A stretch of 32,835 bases of DNA, from assembly GCF_000381745.1 (NCBI RefSeq), contig NZ_KB907025.1, positions 1 to 32,835 of the forward strand, read 5' to 3'. Below the pieces are notes generated by a model that searched no databases, was not told the origin of the DNA, and was given only the letters and a program-made list of their open reading frames with translations. Of this stretch, positions 1 through 8,811 are shown piece after piece; within the stretch, counting starts at the first letter, position 1; every line of letters begins with the position of its first letter. The position numbers and the translations under genes are program-made. This DNA is from Psychromonas ossibalaenae ATCC BAA-1528. GTDB lineage: Bacteria; Pseudomonadota; Gammaproteobacteria; Enterobacterales; Psychromonadaceae.

Positions 1-10
1 ACAAGTGACT

Positions 11-61
11 ATGGTGTCAAATCCTAATTAGTATTCATTTTAGGATCCCACATGACACCAT
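11..61. repeat. Imperfect inverted repeat at the end of the IS110 remnant
   Basis: The arms ATGGTGTCA (11-19) and TGACACCAT (53-61) are perfect reverse complements, and inside them ATCCTAA (21-27) pairs with TTAGGAT (40-46). The hairpin spans the last codons and stop of the transposase remnant. It could be part of the element's end or of its 3' non-coding region, or a transcription terminator. The window edge prevents a decision. Confidence 0.5.
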
Positions 62-257
62 CTCTCACCATCGAATTTAGAATAATAATCATCTTGCGAA
101 CACAAGCGATTATCGCTGTTTTCTTTGGTTTTCCTGCCGCTAACAATCGTTGATATGTCGCTTTAAAAACTGGATTACACTGCATTGCTGACATCATCGC
201 CATGTACATCACTGTGCGTATTTTATGACGACCACCACGTATGTGAGGTGGGCTCAT
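24..257 (-). pseudogene. IS110-family transposase, C-terminal remnant
   Basis: The 77 residues match the C-terminal end of IS110/IS1111-type DEDD transposases (the Transposase_20 / IS116-IS110-IS902 region). This includes the run RGGRHKIRTVMYMAMMSA, then a CNPVFKATYQRL stretch and the KPKKTAIIACVRKMI helix, with a typical ending LNSMVRDGVMW. Full-length family members are about 300-400 residues. The N-terminal RuvC-like catalytic part is missing, because upstream (above 257) the frame runs into unrelated sequence. The ATG at 257 is therefore an internal methionine and not a real start. I infer a dead fragment left by deletion or by insertion of other DNA. The 3' end, with a TAG stop at 24-26, appears intact. 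Confidence 0.8.
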
Positions 258-366
258 GATAGAAGTCAGGATTTAACAGCAAAGAAAATTGAAAATACAT
301 CTATAGTATATATCCACAAAATATTATGGCGAGCCCTTGCGATTGATAAAAGGTAGTCTAAAAAAT

Positions 367-421
367 GCTAACAAGTTGCGGCACGCGGACTCTAGTTGAT
401 CCGCTTAATGTTGGCGTTTAG
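367..421 (+). other. Possible degenerate integron attC-like site
   Basis: The stretch opens with GCTAACAAGTTGCGG and closes with TTAATGTTGGCGTTTAG, which resembles the ends of attC sites in marine chromosomal integrons. GCGGA (385-389) pairs with TCCGC (400-404) around a 10-base loop, and CTAAC faces GTTTAG at the outside. The conserved RYYYAAC and GTTRRRY core triplets (AAC, GTT) are present, but the other core positions do not fit the consensus. No integrase or cassette array is visible in this window. Confidence 0.25.
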
Positions 422-462
422 TTTCCAGTGTTACCCACAATTAATTATAAGGATATAAAGGG

Positions 463-496
463 TTTACGCTCGCAATTGGGAGAAAGTGAGCGTAAA
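463..496. repeat. 9-bp inverted repeat
   Basis: TTTACGCTC (463-471) is the exact reverse complement of GAGCGTAAA (488-496), with a 16-base loop. No T-run follows on either strand, so it is not a standard terminator, and its role is unknown. Confidence 0.5.
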
Positions 497-746
497 TAAG
501 AAAGAATCAACAGATAAAACAGTGTAGTTTAAGGCCAAAGTTACTCGTAATACTACTGCCTCTCCTCCAAGTCGGATTGTGTCTTCTCCTATTTTTAATC
601 ATTAAGGGGAAATAAATATACTGCCGTCTTACGGTTTGTTTTTTGTCAGCTTAGAAAAATTAAAAACGGGATATAGCTGGTATTGCAGGCCTAGACAATG
701 ACAACTTATGCTTTATTCAACAGCTTACTATAGGCAGAGAAGCTCT

Positions 747-776
747 TTGGTAAAGTAATTATTATTCAACTATAGT
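747..776 (+). promoter_or_regulatory. Candidate sigma-70 promoter for the dodecin gene
   Basis: TTGGTA (747-752) and TATAGT (771-776) are separated by 18 bases and lie about 35 bases before the start codon, with an AGGAG ribosome site at about 801. The -35 box is only a fair match to consensus, so this is a weak candidate. Confidence 0.35.
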
Positions 777-811
777 TCTGACAATCCTTCTTTATAAAAC
801 AGGAGTTTGAT

Positions 812-1027
812 ATGTCAGAACACCATACTTATAAAAAATTAGAAATGGTTGGTTCATCTAAAATTAGTATCGAGGACGCTGTCAGTAATGCCATTGCTGA
901 ATGCAGTAAGACGATTAAAAATATGGACTGGTTTGAGGTTGTGGAAACGCGCGGCCATATTGTTGATGGTAAAGTCGCTCATTTTCAGGTGACCGTTAAG
1001 ATAGGCTTTAGAATAGAAAACAGCTAA
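812..1027 (+). CDS. Dodecin family protein
   Basis: This 71-residue protein has the size and pattern of dodecins, small beta-alpha-beta-beta proteins that assemble into hollow dodecamers and bind flavins (lumichrome, riboflavin or FMN), apparently as storage or a buffer. The sequence starts with YKKLEMVGSS, then a helix SIEDAVSNAIAECSKTIKNM, then WFEVVETRGHI and a final beta strand AHFQVTVKIGFRIE. These are the family's usual landmarks, including the Trp that stacks on flavin in dodecins. An AGGAG ribosome site lies 6 bases before the ATG. It is a single-gene unit, convergent with the cobD/cbiB homologue that ends 23 bases away. The flavin role is inferred from the family. Confidence 0.85.
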   Translation: MSEHHTYKKLEMVGSSKISIEDAVSNAIAECSKTIKNMDWFEVVETRGHIVDGKVAHFQVTVKIGFRIENS

Positions 1028-1050
1028 TTTCAGCCTGTACATACTGCGCT

Positions 1051-2037
1051 TTAAAGTGATGAATGATTATTTAAGGTAATAAATTCAAGTAAAAGAGGAA
1101 AAAAAGTATAACCGGTAATACAGGTCAGCCAAAACCATGCACTTAAGCTTAGGCGCTGCAGGGACTGCTCAATTTTATTTATGCCTGGTGCGCCTCCGCA
1201 ACCCAATGTTGAGTAGGTTACTTTGTTCTTCTGGTATAGGCGCACGCCTCCCAGCTCAATCTGCATACTAAGGGCAAAACTTGCGAGCATTAAACCGGAA
1301 GAAAAGTGGTGCCAGTGGATGCTCTGCTTGAATTTTTTAGGCAGGTTTTCTAAGGGTTTATCATATAAAGCGAAGGTAAAACTGACAATCAGGTGTACCG
1401 GAAATAACAGGGTTGAGTAGGCAAAGGAGGGGATACTGGCTATTGTTTGGAAATTATCCTGTTTACAGCTCCACTGCTGGGAACAAATTTGTATGGTGCG
1501 GTAAAGAACGGCACCGTAGACGCCCGTTAACAGATACCAGAAAATAACTGCAAACCAGGATGCCGTCAGCTGTAATACCATCGATTCAATACTGGCTTTA
1601 TTAATGCCCATTAAGGATAGCGGTTTTGTTTCACGTCGGGCTAATGAGGCTAATTTGAACTTTGCCAGAGCAAGATTCTTTGTCTTTAGTGCATCACTTA
1701 TCTGTAGATATGTTAACTTCTTATCATGCCAGGACAACAGTACAAATAATAATAAAATATCTAAAATAACAGGCTGAAATACAACGTTATATAACTGGCT
1801 GATGATTAATATGCTTGGAAAGTAAATTAAACTGATCGATAAGATGCTTGCCAGGCGTTTATAACCGTTGCTACGGTCATCTATATTTACTTTTCTGGCT
1901 ATCTGGCGAAACATTAACTCAACTGCCGATAAAGGGTTAAGATCTTTCGGCAGAGAGATAAAAAATGAGCACAGTGCAGCACTTATAAAACTAAAATAAG
2001 TACCGTACTGTTCAATAAAAGCCAGAAAATTGTGCAT
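1051..2037 (-). CDS. CobD/CbiB-family integral membrane protein
   Basis: This is a polytopic membrane protein of 328 residues that matches the CobD/CbiB family, the enzymes that make adenosylcobinamide phosphate by attaching aminopropanol to adenosylcobyric acid. Several hydrophobic segments are visible (around 12-30, 63-100, 160-185, 205-230, 245-262 and 298-320), and a GGAPGINKIEQSL stretch lies before the last one. The ATG directly abuts the TAA of mtnN, so the two are co-transcribed. The same pfs-cbiB pairing is familiar from Vibrio and Shewanella. No other cobalamin biosynthesis gene is present. The N-terminal family motif is weak, so this may be a salvage enzyme or a divergent homologue with another role. 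Confidence 0.7.
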   Translation of the reverse strand: MHNFLAFIEQYGTYFSFISAALCSFFISLPKDLNPLSAVELMFRQIARKVNIDDRSNGYKRLASILSISLIYFPSILIISQLYNVVFQPVILDILLLFVLLSWHDKKLTYLQISDALKTKNLALAKFKLASLARRETKPLSLMGINKASIESMVLQLTASWFAVIFWYLLTGVYGAVLYRTIQICSQQWSCKQDNFQTIASIPSFAYSTLLFPVHLIVSFTFALYDKPLENLPKKFKQSIHWHHFSSGLMLASFALSMQIELGGVRLYQKNKVTYSTLGCGGAPGINKIEQSLQRLSLSAWFWLTCITGYTFFPLLLEFITLNNHSSL

Positions 2038-2733
2038 TTAGTCCAGACGGTTGAGGATAGCTTCAACCAGTATAGATGCATTTTTGCCTGCAATTGGAAG
2101 ATATTCCTCAAATGAGATTTCTGACTTTTTACCCGCTATATCAGATAATGAACGAATGATTACAAACGGGACTTTAAACTGATAACAAACCTGAGCAATC
2201 GCTGCTGCTTCCATTTCACAGGCAGCCATTGTCGGGAAATTATTACGAGCAACTTCAGCCTTGGTCGGATCCGCCATAAAAATATCACCAGTACAGATTA
2301 ACCCCTGGATGATTTTCAAATTATCTAATGTTTCAGCAGCCTGTTGTGCGATGTCGATAAGTTTTGGATCAGCAGGAAAGGCTGGCGGTAACTGTGCCAT
2401 CTGTCCGATTTCATAACCAAATGCAGTTAAATCAACATCATGGAAGCGTACTTCGGTAGAGATAACAATATCACCAACGCTTAAGCTGGTATCGTAGCCA
2501 CCTGCAGAGCCGGTATTAATTACCGTATCAGGCTGGAATTTTTCTAATAATAATGTTGTAGCAACTGCCGCCGCGACTTTACCGATTCCAGATTTAGTTA
2601 AGATAACCTGTTTACCATTTAATTCACCTTGATAAAACTCACAACCTGCAATAACAGTTGTATCTATTTTTTTCATATGTGACTTCAGGATTTCAACTTC
2701 TTCATCCATTGCACCAATAATGCCTATTTTCAT
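2038..2733 (-). CDS. mtnN: 5'-methylthioadenosine/S-adenosylhomocysteine nucleosidase
   Basis: MtnN (Pfs) cleaves methylthioadenosine, S-adenosylhomocysteine and 5'-deoxyadenosine to adenine plus the thioribose or ribose product. It removes inhibitors of SAM enzymes and makes the AI-2 precursor. From the chosen start, the protein begins MKIGIIGAMDEEVEIL, with the family's catalytic Glu12. The later motifs CEMEAAAIAQ (Glu contacting ribose) and RSLSDIAG (general-acid Asp) are intact, as is TGSAGG. Its length of 231 residues is normal. The open frame extends 11 codons further upstream to 2766, but the internal ATG fits family alignments and has an AAGAG ribosome site. It forms a two-gene unit with the downstream cobD/cbiB homologue and is divergent from tyrS. 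Confidence 0.95.
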   Translation of the reverse strand: MKIGIIGAMDEEVEILKSHMKKIDTTVIAGCEFYQGELNGKQVILTKSGIGKVAAAVATTLLLEKFQPDTVINTGSAGGYDTSLSVGDIVISTEVRFHDVDLTAFGYEIGQMAQLPPAFPADPKLIDIAQQAAETLDNLKIIQGLICTGDIFMADPTKAEVARNNFPTMAACEMEAAAIAQVCYQFKVPFVIIRSLSDIAGKKSEISFEEYLPIAGKNASILVEAILNRLD

Positions 2734-2880
2734 CTTATCTACTCTTTGGAATTCTATTAAAGTCATAATGTTAGCATATTCTTAGTTAGATCTTCACTCT
2801 ATGGTGTTTTTGTTGGCCCGAACTGTGTAAAATCTCGCACAATAAATAATAAATTAGTAAAGAATCAGGAACCTAAAACA

Positions 2881-4152
2881 ATGAATGCCTTACTTGAAGA
2901 CTTAAAAGCGCGCGGCCTTGTTGCGCAAACAACAGCTGATGAAGAATTACATGAACATTTATCAAGCGGCTGCCAGACACTTTATTGTGGTTTTGATCCG
3001 ACAGCTGACAGCCTGCATATCGGCAGCTTAGTACCATTACTGACATTAAAACGTTTCCAGGAAGCCGGACATAAGCCGTTAGCTTTAGTCGGCGGCGCAA
3101 CGGGTTTAATCGGCGATCCTAGCTTTAAAGCGAGTGAGCGTAAATTAAACACGGATGATGTCGTTGGAGACTGGGTCGGTAAAATTAAAAAGCAGGTAAG
3201 TGCTTTTATCGAATTTGGTGACCATGAAAATGCGGCTGAAGTTGTCAACAACCTTGACTGGATTGGACAAATGGACAGCATCTCGTTTTTACGTGATGTA
3301 GGTAAGCACTTTAGTGTTAACGCTATGATTCAAAAAGAGTCAGTAAGACAGCGTATTGAACGTGAAGGCTCTGGTATCTCTTTCACTGAATTCAGCTACA
3401 TGCTGCTGCAGTCATATGACTTTGCCGCACTAAACAAAGCAACGGGTTGTTCACTGCAGATCGGCGGCTCTGATCAATGGGGTAATATCACCGGCGGTAT
3501 CGAATTGACTCGTCGTATGAATAAAGAAAAAGTATTTGGTTTAACGCTGCCGCTGGTAACAAAATCAGACGGTACCAAATTTGGTAAAACAGAGTCCGGC
3601 ACAATCTGGCTTGATGCTGCTAAAACATCGCCTTATGCCTTTTTCCAGTTCTGGATCACGACATTAGATGCTGATGTTTACAAGTTCCTGCGTTACTTTA
3701 CTTTCCTTTCAATTGAACAGATTGAAGCAATTGAAGAAAAAGATAAAACCGTTCAAGGGCGTCCTGAAGGCCAGGGTATCTTAGCAGTGGAAGTTACACG
3801 TTTAGTACATGGTGAAGAAGGTTTAGCTTCAGCACAGCGTATAACTGAAGCGTTATTCTCTGGTGATTTAAGCGCGTTAAGCGAGTCTGATTTAGCACAG
3901 CTTGCACAGGACGGACTACCGACAACGAGTGTTGAAGATAGCGAGAAACCGCTAGTTGAACTTTTAACCAGCTGTGAACTTGCTAAGTCAAATAAAATGG
4001 CGCGTGAATTTACTAAAAATGGTGCAGTTACTATTAACGGTGAAAAACAGACCGACAGTGAAGCGGTTCTATTAAAAGAAGATGCCTTATTTGGCAAATA
4101 CACTGTGATTAAACGCGGTAAACGTCTGTTTAATTTATTTATCTGGAAATAA
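2881..4152 (+). CDS. tyrS: Tyrosyl-tRNA synthetase
   Basis: This is a class I aminoacyl-tRNA synthetase that charges tRNA-Tyr with tyrosine. The 423 residues match the E. coli TyrS length (424). The HIGH-type signature is HIGS at 46-49 and the KMSKS-type loop is KFGKT at 233-237. The tyrosine pocket elements GGSDQWGNI (195-203) and the YMLLQSYD segment are present. The C-terminal portion (about 355-420) is an S4 RNA-binding domain with [16 protein letters not shown]. An AGGAA ribosome site precedes the ATG. An outer-membrane protein gene follows closely with no terminator between, so read-through is likely. Confidence 0.97.
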   Translation: MNALLEDLKARGLVAQTTADEELHEHLSSGCQTLYCGFDPTADSLHIGSLVPLLTLKRFQEAGHKPLALVGGATGLIGDPSFKASERKLNTDDVVGDWVGKIKKQVSAFIEFGDHENAAEVVNNLDWIGQMDSISFLRDVGKHFSVNAMIQKESVRQRIEREGSGISFTEFSYMLLQSYDFAALNKATGCSLQIGGSDQWGNITGGIELTRRMNKEKVFGLTLPLVTKSDGTKFGKTESGTIWLDAAKTSPYAFFQFWITTLDADVYKFLRYFTFLSIEQIEAIEEKDKTVQGRPEGQGILAVEVTRLVHGEEGLASAQRITEALFSGDLSALSESDLAQLAQDGLPTTSVEDSEKPLVELLTSCELAKSNKMAREFTKNGAVTINGEKQTDSEAVLLKEDALFGKYTVIKRGKRLFNLFIWK

Positions 4153-4166
4153 GGTTTGTGAGAAGC

Positions 4167-4811
4167 ATGCTTAAATTTAAAAATGTAAAAACTCTGGGAG
4201 CCTCACTGCTATGTGCTTTAAGCTTTCAGGCGGCCGCTGATGATAAAAGCAGCTGGGTAGATTTTAGCGATCCTACTGCTGTTTATTCTCGTGCCGGTGT
4301 AGGTGTCGGGACTGAAGGGGTTGATGTTTACGGTGCTGTCGGCGGCTATTTAGGCGGTCAGTTTAAGCAGTTGTTTACTGTTGAAGCAAAACATGATCTC
4401 GACTATTACAATGTTAATTATTTAGCATTTAATACCGCTAACGATACGGGTTTTTCTTTTGATACCCGCTGGACTGATGATTATGATCAGGCTTCAGTCG
4501 GGGTGATTAAAAAAATCCCGCTGGCAGAGCAGAATATTATAATTTATCCGTCAATGAATTTAGGTTTGATGTGGGGTGATAATATGAGCTCCACTACTTA
4601 TATTGAAATTGATGCGGCTGTCCGTTACTCCGTTAATCGTGCCTTATGGTTCGGGGCAACACCAAGTTATAAATATGCAGTCAACGGTATCGATATTAAC
4701 GACCTTGATATTACCGTTGATGTAGGTTATCAGGTTGCAAAAGATGTCGCATTGTCTGCTCATCTTAATAATGATGGTGAAGTGTGGGCTGATTTTACCT
4801 TCGCATTTTAA
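4167..4811 (+). CDS. Putative outer-membrane beta-barrel protein, function unknown
   Basis: This is a predicted secreted protein of 214 residues. A signal peptide ends near SFQAAADD, with an Ala-x-Ala cleavage site. The body alternates hydrophobic and polar residues in strand-like blocks (VYGAVGGYLGGQ, FSFDTRWTDDY, IIIYPSMNLGLMWG, YIEIDAAVRYSV), and the chain ends in an aromatic residue (FTFAF), the signature of BAM-inserted outer-membrane proteins. I do not recognise a named family. A GTG three codons upstream (4158) also opens the frame, but the ATG at 4167 gives a cleaner signal peptide. The gene lies 14 bases after tyrS and is followed by a strong terminator. Confidence 0.65.
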   Translation: MLKFKNVKTLGASLLCALSFQAAADDKSSWVDFSDPTAVYSRAGVGVGTEGVDVYGAVGGYLGGQFKQLFTVEAKHDLDYYNVNYLAFNTANDTGFSFDTRWTDDYDQASVGVIKKIPLAEQNIIIYPSMNLGLMWGDNMSSTTYIEIDAAVRYSVNRALWFGATPSYKYAVNGIDINDLDITVDVGYQVAKDVALSAHLNNDGEVWADFTFAF

Positions 4812-4835
4812 TTGTATATAAATCAAATTAGTCAT

Positions 4836-4867
4836 AAAAGGTCACTGCATAGTGGCCTTTTTTATTA
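4836..4867 (+). terminator. Rho-independent terminator after the outer-membrane protein gene
   Basis: The stem AAAGG-T-CACT pairs with AGTG-G-CCTTT around a GCAT loop (4837-4860), and a run of T follows. It closes the tyrS/outer-membrane protein unit just before the radical SAM gene. Confidence 0.85.
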
Positions 4868-4882
4868 TTTGGGGAGTAGTGA

Positions 4883-5788
4883 ATGCAGCTGACCGATTAT
4901 GTAAACACTTTAGGTGCCGATCTTAAAGAACGTTATGGTGAGAAAGTTCATAAACTAACTCTGCATGGTGATTTCAACTGTCCTAACCGTGACGGCACGC
5001 TGGGCAGAGGTGGATGTACTTTTTGTAATGTTGCCGCCTTTGCCGATGAAAGCCAGGCTCAGCAGAGTATCAGCACGCAGCTGCTTTTACGCGCACAGGA
5101 GGTTTCTCATAAAGCCAAAAAGTATCTTGCTTATTTTCAGGCATATACCAGTACTTATGCTGAAATTAATCAGCTTGCCAGGCTCTATGAACAAGCCACT
5201 GAAAATAATAATATTGTCGGCATTTGTGTTGGTACTCGGCCGGACTGCGTTTCTGATGAAGTTTTAAATTTATTAAGCAGCTATCTGTTTCGCGGTTTTG
5301 AAGTGTGGTTAGAGTTAGGTCTGCAGTCAGGCAATGATAAAACACTTAAGCGCATCAACCGGGGCCACGGTTTTGCTGACTATCACTCGGTCTGCGTTAA
5401 GGCACGTGCACGTGGCATAAAAGTGTGCACTCACCTTATATTAGGTCTGCCCAATGAAACCCAGGCTGATTATCAACAGACATTAGATCAGGTTATTAAT
5501 AGTGGTGTTGACGGTTTAAAACTGCATCCGCTGCATGTTGTACGCGGCGCAACGATGGAAAAATCCTGGCAGGCTGGGCGTCTGTCCACATTGTCTTTAG
5601 AGCAGTACAGTCAGGCTGCCGTGTCATTAATCCGTGCTACCCCGAAAGAGATTGTTTTTCATCGAATTTCAGCAACGGCAAAGATTGATGAACTACTGGC
5701 ACCGTTATGGTGTGAAAAACGCTGGCCGGTACAGAATAGAATGGGAAAACTGATGCAGGAGTTCGGTGGACAGGGAACCGCTCTTTGA
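4883..5788 (+). CDS. yhcC: Radical SAM protein, TIGR01212/YhcC family
   Basis: This is a radical S-adenosylmethionine enzyme of 301 residues, close to E. coli YhcC (about 309). The cluster-binding cysteines are in the FNCPNRDGTLGRGGCTFCN block, a C-x11-C-x2-C spacing as in Elp3-like radical SAM proteins. Further core motifs are GICVGTRPDC, EVWLELGLQSGNDKTLKRINRGH and THLILGLPNET, which line the TIM-barrel SAM and substrate site. The substrate is unknown. A GGGAG ribosome site lies before the ATG. The gene sits between a terminator and an unrelated cyclase and is probably monocistronic. Confidence 0.88.
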   Translation: MQLTDYVNTLGADLKERYGEKVHKLTLHGDFNCPNRDGTLGRGGCTFCNVAAFADESQAQQSISTQLLLRAQEVSHKAKKYLAYFQAYTSTYAEINQLARLYEQATENNNIVGICVGTRPDCVSDEVLNLLSSYLFRGFEVWLELGLQSGNDKTLKRINRGHGFADYHSVCVKARARGIKVCTHLILGLPNETQADYQQTLDQVINSGVDGLKLHPLHVVRGATMEKSWQAGRLSTLSLEQYSQAAVSLIRATPKEIVFHRISATAKIDELLAPLWCEKRWPVQNRMGKLMQEFGGQGTAL

Positions 5789-5970
5789 GCAAGAGAAAAC
5801 TTAAAATGCTTCATTAATCAGCAGCATTGAGAAGACAAAAAATCAGGGGGCAAGATAATAAACTGTGAAGGTCAGCAAGTTATAGTACTCAAAAAACAAC
5901 GATTAATTATCTTTAAACAGCTGGTAGTCTAAGCTTAATATCTCTGGCTTTTTTTTGAAAAGATATAATC

Positions 5971-8496
5971 ATGCTGAAATTGTTATCAGTCTTTATTTTG
6001 TTATTAGCCTGTTTAAGTCCGGTTCAGGCTGTTCTAAATGAATCAGCCAAACCGTCGCAGATTAATGTTTATTTAGATGAAAATTTACCTTTTTCGGGCT
6101 TTAATTCTCAAAAAAAAGCGCGCGGTCTGCTGGTGGATTACTGGCAGGAATGGGCGATGCAGACAGGTATTGCTGTTAATTTTATACCTTACATCAAACA
6201 AGATATCTATCAGCTGCTCAGTGAGAACCAACCGGCCGTGTACAGCGGTTTAAGAGATGAGTTTAAAGCCTTAGCCACACTAAAAAAATCAGCTTTGATC
6301 GGTATTGACAGCCAGTTTTATTATTTTTCCCCGCGTGCCAAAGAGGTTAAGTCCTCTTTAATTAATAAAAATACACCGGTTGTTGTCGGCGGATTATTAG
6401 CCGAAGCACAACAGTTACCGCTCTTTACTAAAACGCCTAATATTATTTATAAAGAATACCTAGGGCTGTTTGAAATTCTGATAGATATTTATAATGAAGA
6501 GATTGATGCTCTGGTTTTATTCAGTGCTGATCAGAGTACTCCTAGCATTGCGGATCAATTGTTATCTGTCGTTTTCAAAAAAACGATGCTTACTGCATCA
6601 AGCAATGAACTGCTTGTCTATACCTCGCTTGAACAGGGGACGCTGCTTGAATGGATCCAGTGGGGAAATCAGCTTGATCCAATGCCTGAAAAAACGGCTT
6701 TAACGGTAAAAAATGTAAGCCGGCCTCTTTGGGGGGTCTCCATGGAAATGGCAACTAACCTGCTGGTTATTGCCTGCCTTCTAGCTTTAGTGTTTATATT
6801 TACTCGTTCAAAACGTAGAAAAGACCGTCAGTTTAAAGATATTTTAGATTCATCTCCTTACCCTCTGGCAATTTTTTCATTGGACGGCAACTCGATTTTT
6901 TACCTTAATGATGAAGTTAAGTCATTGTTTCCATTTAAGAATCAAAAAAACAAATATCTGTTTGTCGAAGCACAAAATCAGCTTTTATTATCTCGTTTCA
7001 TCAACAAAATGAGTCATCAATCTGTTATTGAAGAGACTCAGATCCGCTTATTAGTTGAAGATGATTATCATGATATTGAAATATCAGCGAAAAGAGTACA
7101 TTACCAGAACCATACGGTCTGGCTCTGTTATTTAAAAGATGTAACGGCTTTATTAAGAGCTGAGCGAAAATTAATAGAAGAACGAGAATTATTACGTAAA
7201 GTACTTGATTCAATACCTGAACAGATTGCTTTCAAGTCTTCTAAAGGTACGGTTATCGGCTGTAATAAAAGCTGGGCGAAAGTACACCATACTACAGTTG
7301 CACATGCTCCGGGCCAGAAGGTTGCTGATCTGCTGCCGGTAGATGTAGTTAAAAAACAAAAGCAGCAGGAAGCCGCTGTCTGGACCGGGGAAACATTTAA
7401 TACTCAGGAGTGGATTGAGCAGAAAAATAAACAGCTAAGTTTGGTTAATATTACCAAGGTGCCTTTATATGATGATAAAGACACTATTTTTGCCATTTTA
7501 ACCATAGATAGTGATATTACCGAGCTGCATAATTTAACCAAACAGCTGAAAGATGAAAATTTACAGCGTAAAGAAACCGAGAAAGCGTTATTAAAACAGC
7601 ATGTCTTATTAAGCTCAGTGTTTGCTGTCAGTGTGGATCCGATTACGTTGTTAGATTCTCAGGGCAGGGTTATTGCTGCTAATAACGGATTTGCAAAATT
7701 AATGGGTTCAAATTCAAAAGATATTGTCGGTCAGCTGCACAGTGAACTGTCAGCTTCCGGGCGCATTGACTGGGTTGAGCGGCAGAATTATGAAGTACTC
7801 GAGTCTGGTGAAGCAGTTGTATTTGAAGAGCAGTTATTTGTTGACGGCGCCGAGTCATGTTATGAGATTCATAAAGCGGGATTTGCTGATGCTGATAGTG
7901 ATACTAAAGGCATTGTGATCATGGCGCGGGATATCTCGGCTAAAAAACAAATTGAGCAAAAACTCGCTCAAGAGCCCCCGGAGGAAGGCACTAAAAAACT
8001 GCATGATACGCTGACTAATATTGCCAACCGCAGTGCTTTTGATATTGAATTTTCCAATCTCTGGCAGCAGGCCGGTGCTGAGCAGGAGTTATTATCAGTA
8101 CTGATGTGTGATATCGATCTGTTTAAACCATACAATGATAATTACGGACAGGAGCAGGGCGATCAGGCGCTGCAGAAAGTTGCCTGTGCATTACAAAAAG
8201 CAGCTCAGGAGAATGACTGTTTTGTGGCGCGTTACGGCGGTGAAGAGTTTGCTGTTTTGATTAAAGGCGGCAATGCGACTAAAGCCCTTAAAGTTGCTGA
8301 ATGCATGCGCCAGTCACTTGCAGAAGCAGATATTGAGCATGGTTTTTCTGATATAAATAATATACTCACGATGAGTATGGGTTTATCAAGTATGTTCCCG
8401 AGCGAATTAAATTCGATGAAAATGCTGATGGCGGAAGCAGATAATGCATTATATGACGCAAAAATGTCCGGTCGAGACCAGATAAGCGTTCACTAA
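5971..8496 (+). CDS. Membrane diguanylate cyclase: periplasmic SBP sensor, three PAS domains, GGDEF
   Basis: The predicted product makes cyclic di-GMP from GTP. Domains in order are: a signal peptide (1-20); a periplasmic solute-binding-protein-3-like sensor (about 30-245), with INVYLDENLPFSGF and ARGLLVDYWQEW landmarks; a transmembrane helix (about 258-279); three PAS-like regions (about 290-395, 405-520 and 545-665); and a GGDEF domain (about 680-841). The cyclase motif is GGEEF (756-760), with upstream DTLTNIANRSAFD and CDIDLFKPYNDNYG, so it should be active. The inhibitory RxxD site expected just before RYGGEEF is absent, with Glu and Cys at those positions. The ligand is unknown but may be an amino acid or another small molecule. 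The gene stands alone. Confidence 0.9.
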   Translation: MLKLLSVFILLLACLSPVQAVLNESAKPSQINVYLDENLPFSGFNSQKKARGLLVDYWQEWAMQTGIAVNFIPYIKQDIYQLLSENQPAVYSGLRDEFKALATLKKSALIGIDSQFYYFSPRAKEVKSSLINKNTPVVVGGLLAEAQQLPLFTKTPNIIYKEYLGLFEILIDIYNEEIDALVLFSADQSTPSIADQLLSVVFKKTMLTASSNELLVYTSLEQGTLLEWIQWGNQLDPMPEKTALTVKNVSRPLWGVSMEMATNLLVIACLLALVFIFTRSKRRKDRQFKDILDSSPYPLAIFSLDGNSIFYLNDEVKSLFPFKNQKNKYLFVEAQNQLLLSRFINKMSHQSVIEETQIRLLVEDDYHDIEISAKRVHYQNHTVWLCYLKDVTALLRAERKLIEERELLRKVLDSIPEQIAFKSSKGTVIGCNKSWAKVHHTTVAHAPGQKVADLLPVDVVKKQKQQEAAVWTGETFNTQEWIEQKNKQLSLVNITKVPLYDDKDTIFAILTIDSDITELHNLTKQLKDENLQRKETEKALLKQHVLLSSVFAVSVDPITLLDSQGRVIAANNGFAKLMGSNSKDIVGQLHSELSASGRIDWVERQNYEVLESGEAVVFEEQLFVDGAESCYEIHKAGFADADSDTKGIVIMARDISAKKQIEQKLAQEPPEEGTKKLHDTLTNIANRSAFDIEFSNLWQQAGAEQELLSVLMCDIDLFKPYNDNYGQEQGDQALQKVACALQKAAQENDCFVARYGGEEFAVLIKGGNATKALKVAECMRQSLAEADIEHGFSDINNILTMSMGLSSMFPSELNSMKMLMAEADNALYDAKMSGRDQISVH

Positions 8497-8504
8497 TTTT
8501 TATT

Positions 8505-8534
8505 AGGGCCTGTTTATCTTTGAAAATAGGTCCT
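8505..8534. terminator. Hairpin after the diguanylate cyclase gene
   Basis: AGGGCCTGTTT (8505-8515) pairs with AAATAGGTCCT (8524-8534), using two G-U pairs. No clear T-run follows, so it may be a weak terminator or an mRNA 3' stabiliser. The rest of 8535-8811 shows no gene or motif I can support. Confidence 0.45.
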
Positions 8535-8811
8535 GCGCAGAGTCATTTATGAAAGCAGTCCTCTCCCGTATTTTGATAAAATCTGCAAGTTACAGCAATC
8601 CGCATAAATATCTGCTCAGCCTTAGTGGTTAAAATTAACGATGATTTCGTTGTTTTCAATCCTAATTGCCAGTCACTCTATTTGACCAGGGCGAACAGTC
8701 TGCGCTGTCAAACATAATCAAACGTCTTGCTCTTATTCATTTTTCTCCGTAATTTCAGACCATCTGAATTTTGTTCCAGGCAGTGAAGCTAAGCCTGTTT
8801 GCGGTGCAGAG

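Larger units (their letters stand above)
258..811. other. Gene-poor accessory stretch between the IS remnant and the dodecin gene
   Basis: About 550 bases hold no convincing gene. A 31-codon open frame on the minus strand near 520-600 has no recognisable protein character. Visible structure is limited to a possible attC-like site (367-421), a 9-bp inverted repeat (463-496) and a weak promoter candidate before the dodecin gene. Together with the transposase remnant this looks like decayed mobile or integron-type DNA, which is inference. Confidence 0.5.

Noticed and set aside
2982..4103. Long minus-strand frames opposite tyrS
   Set aside because: They are antisense shadows of a well-conserved gene with no protein-like character of their own.
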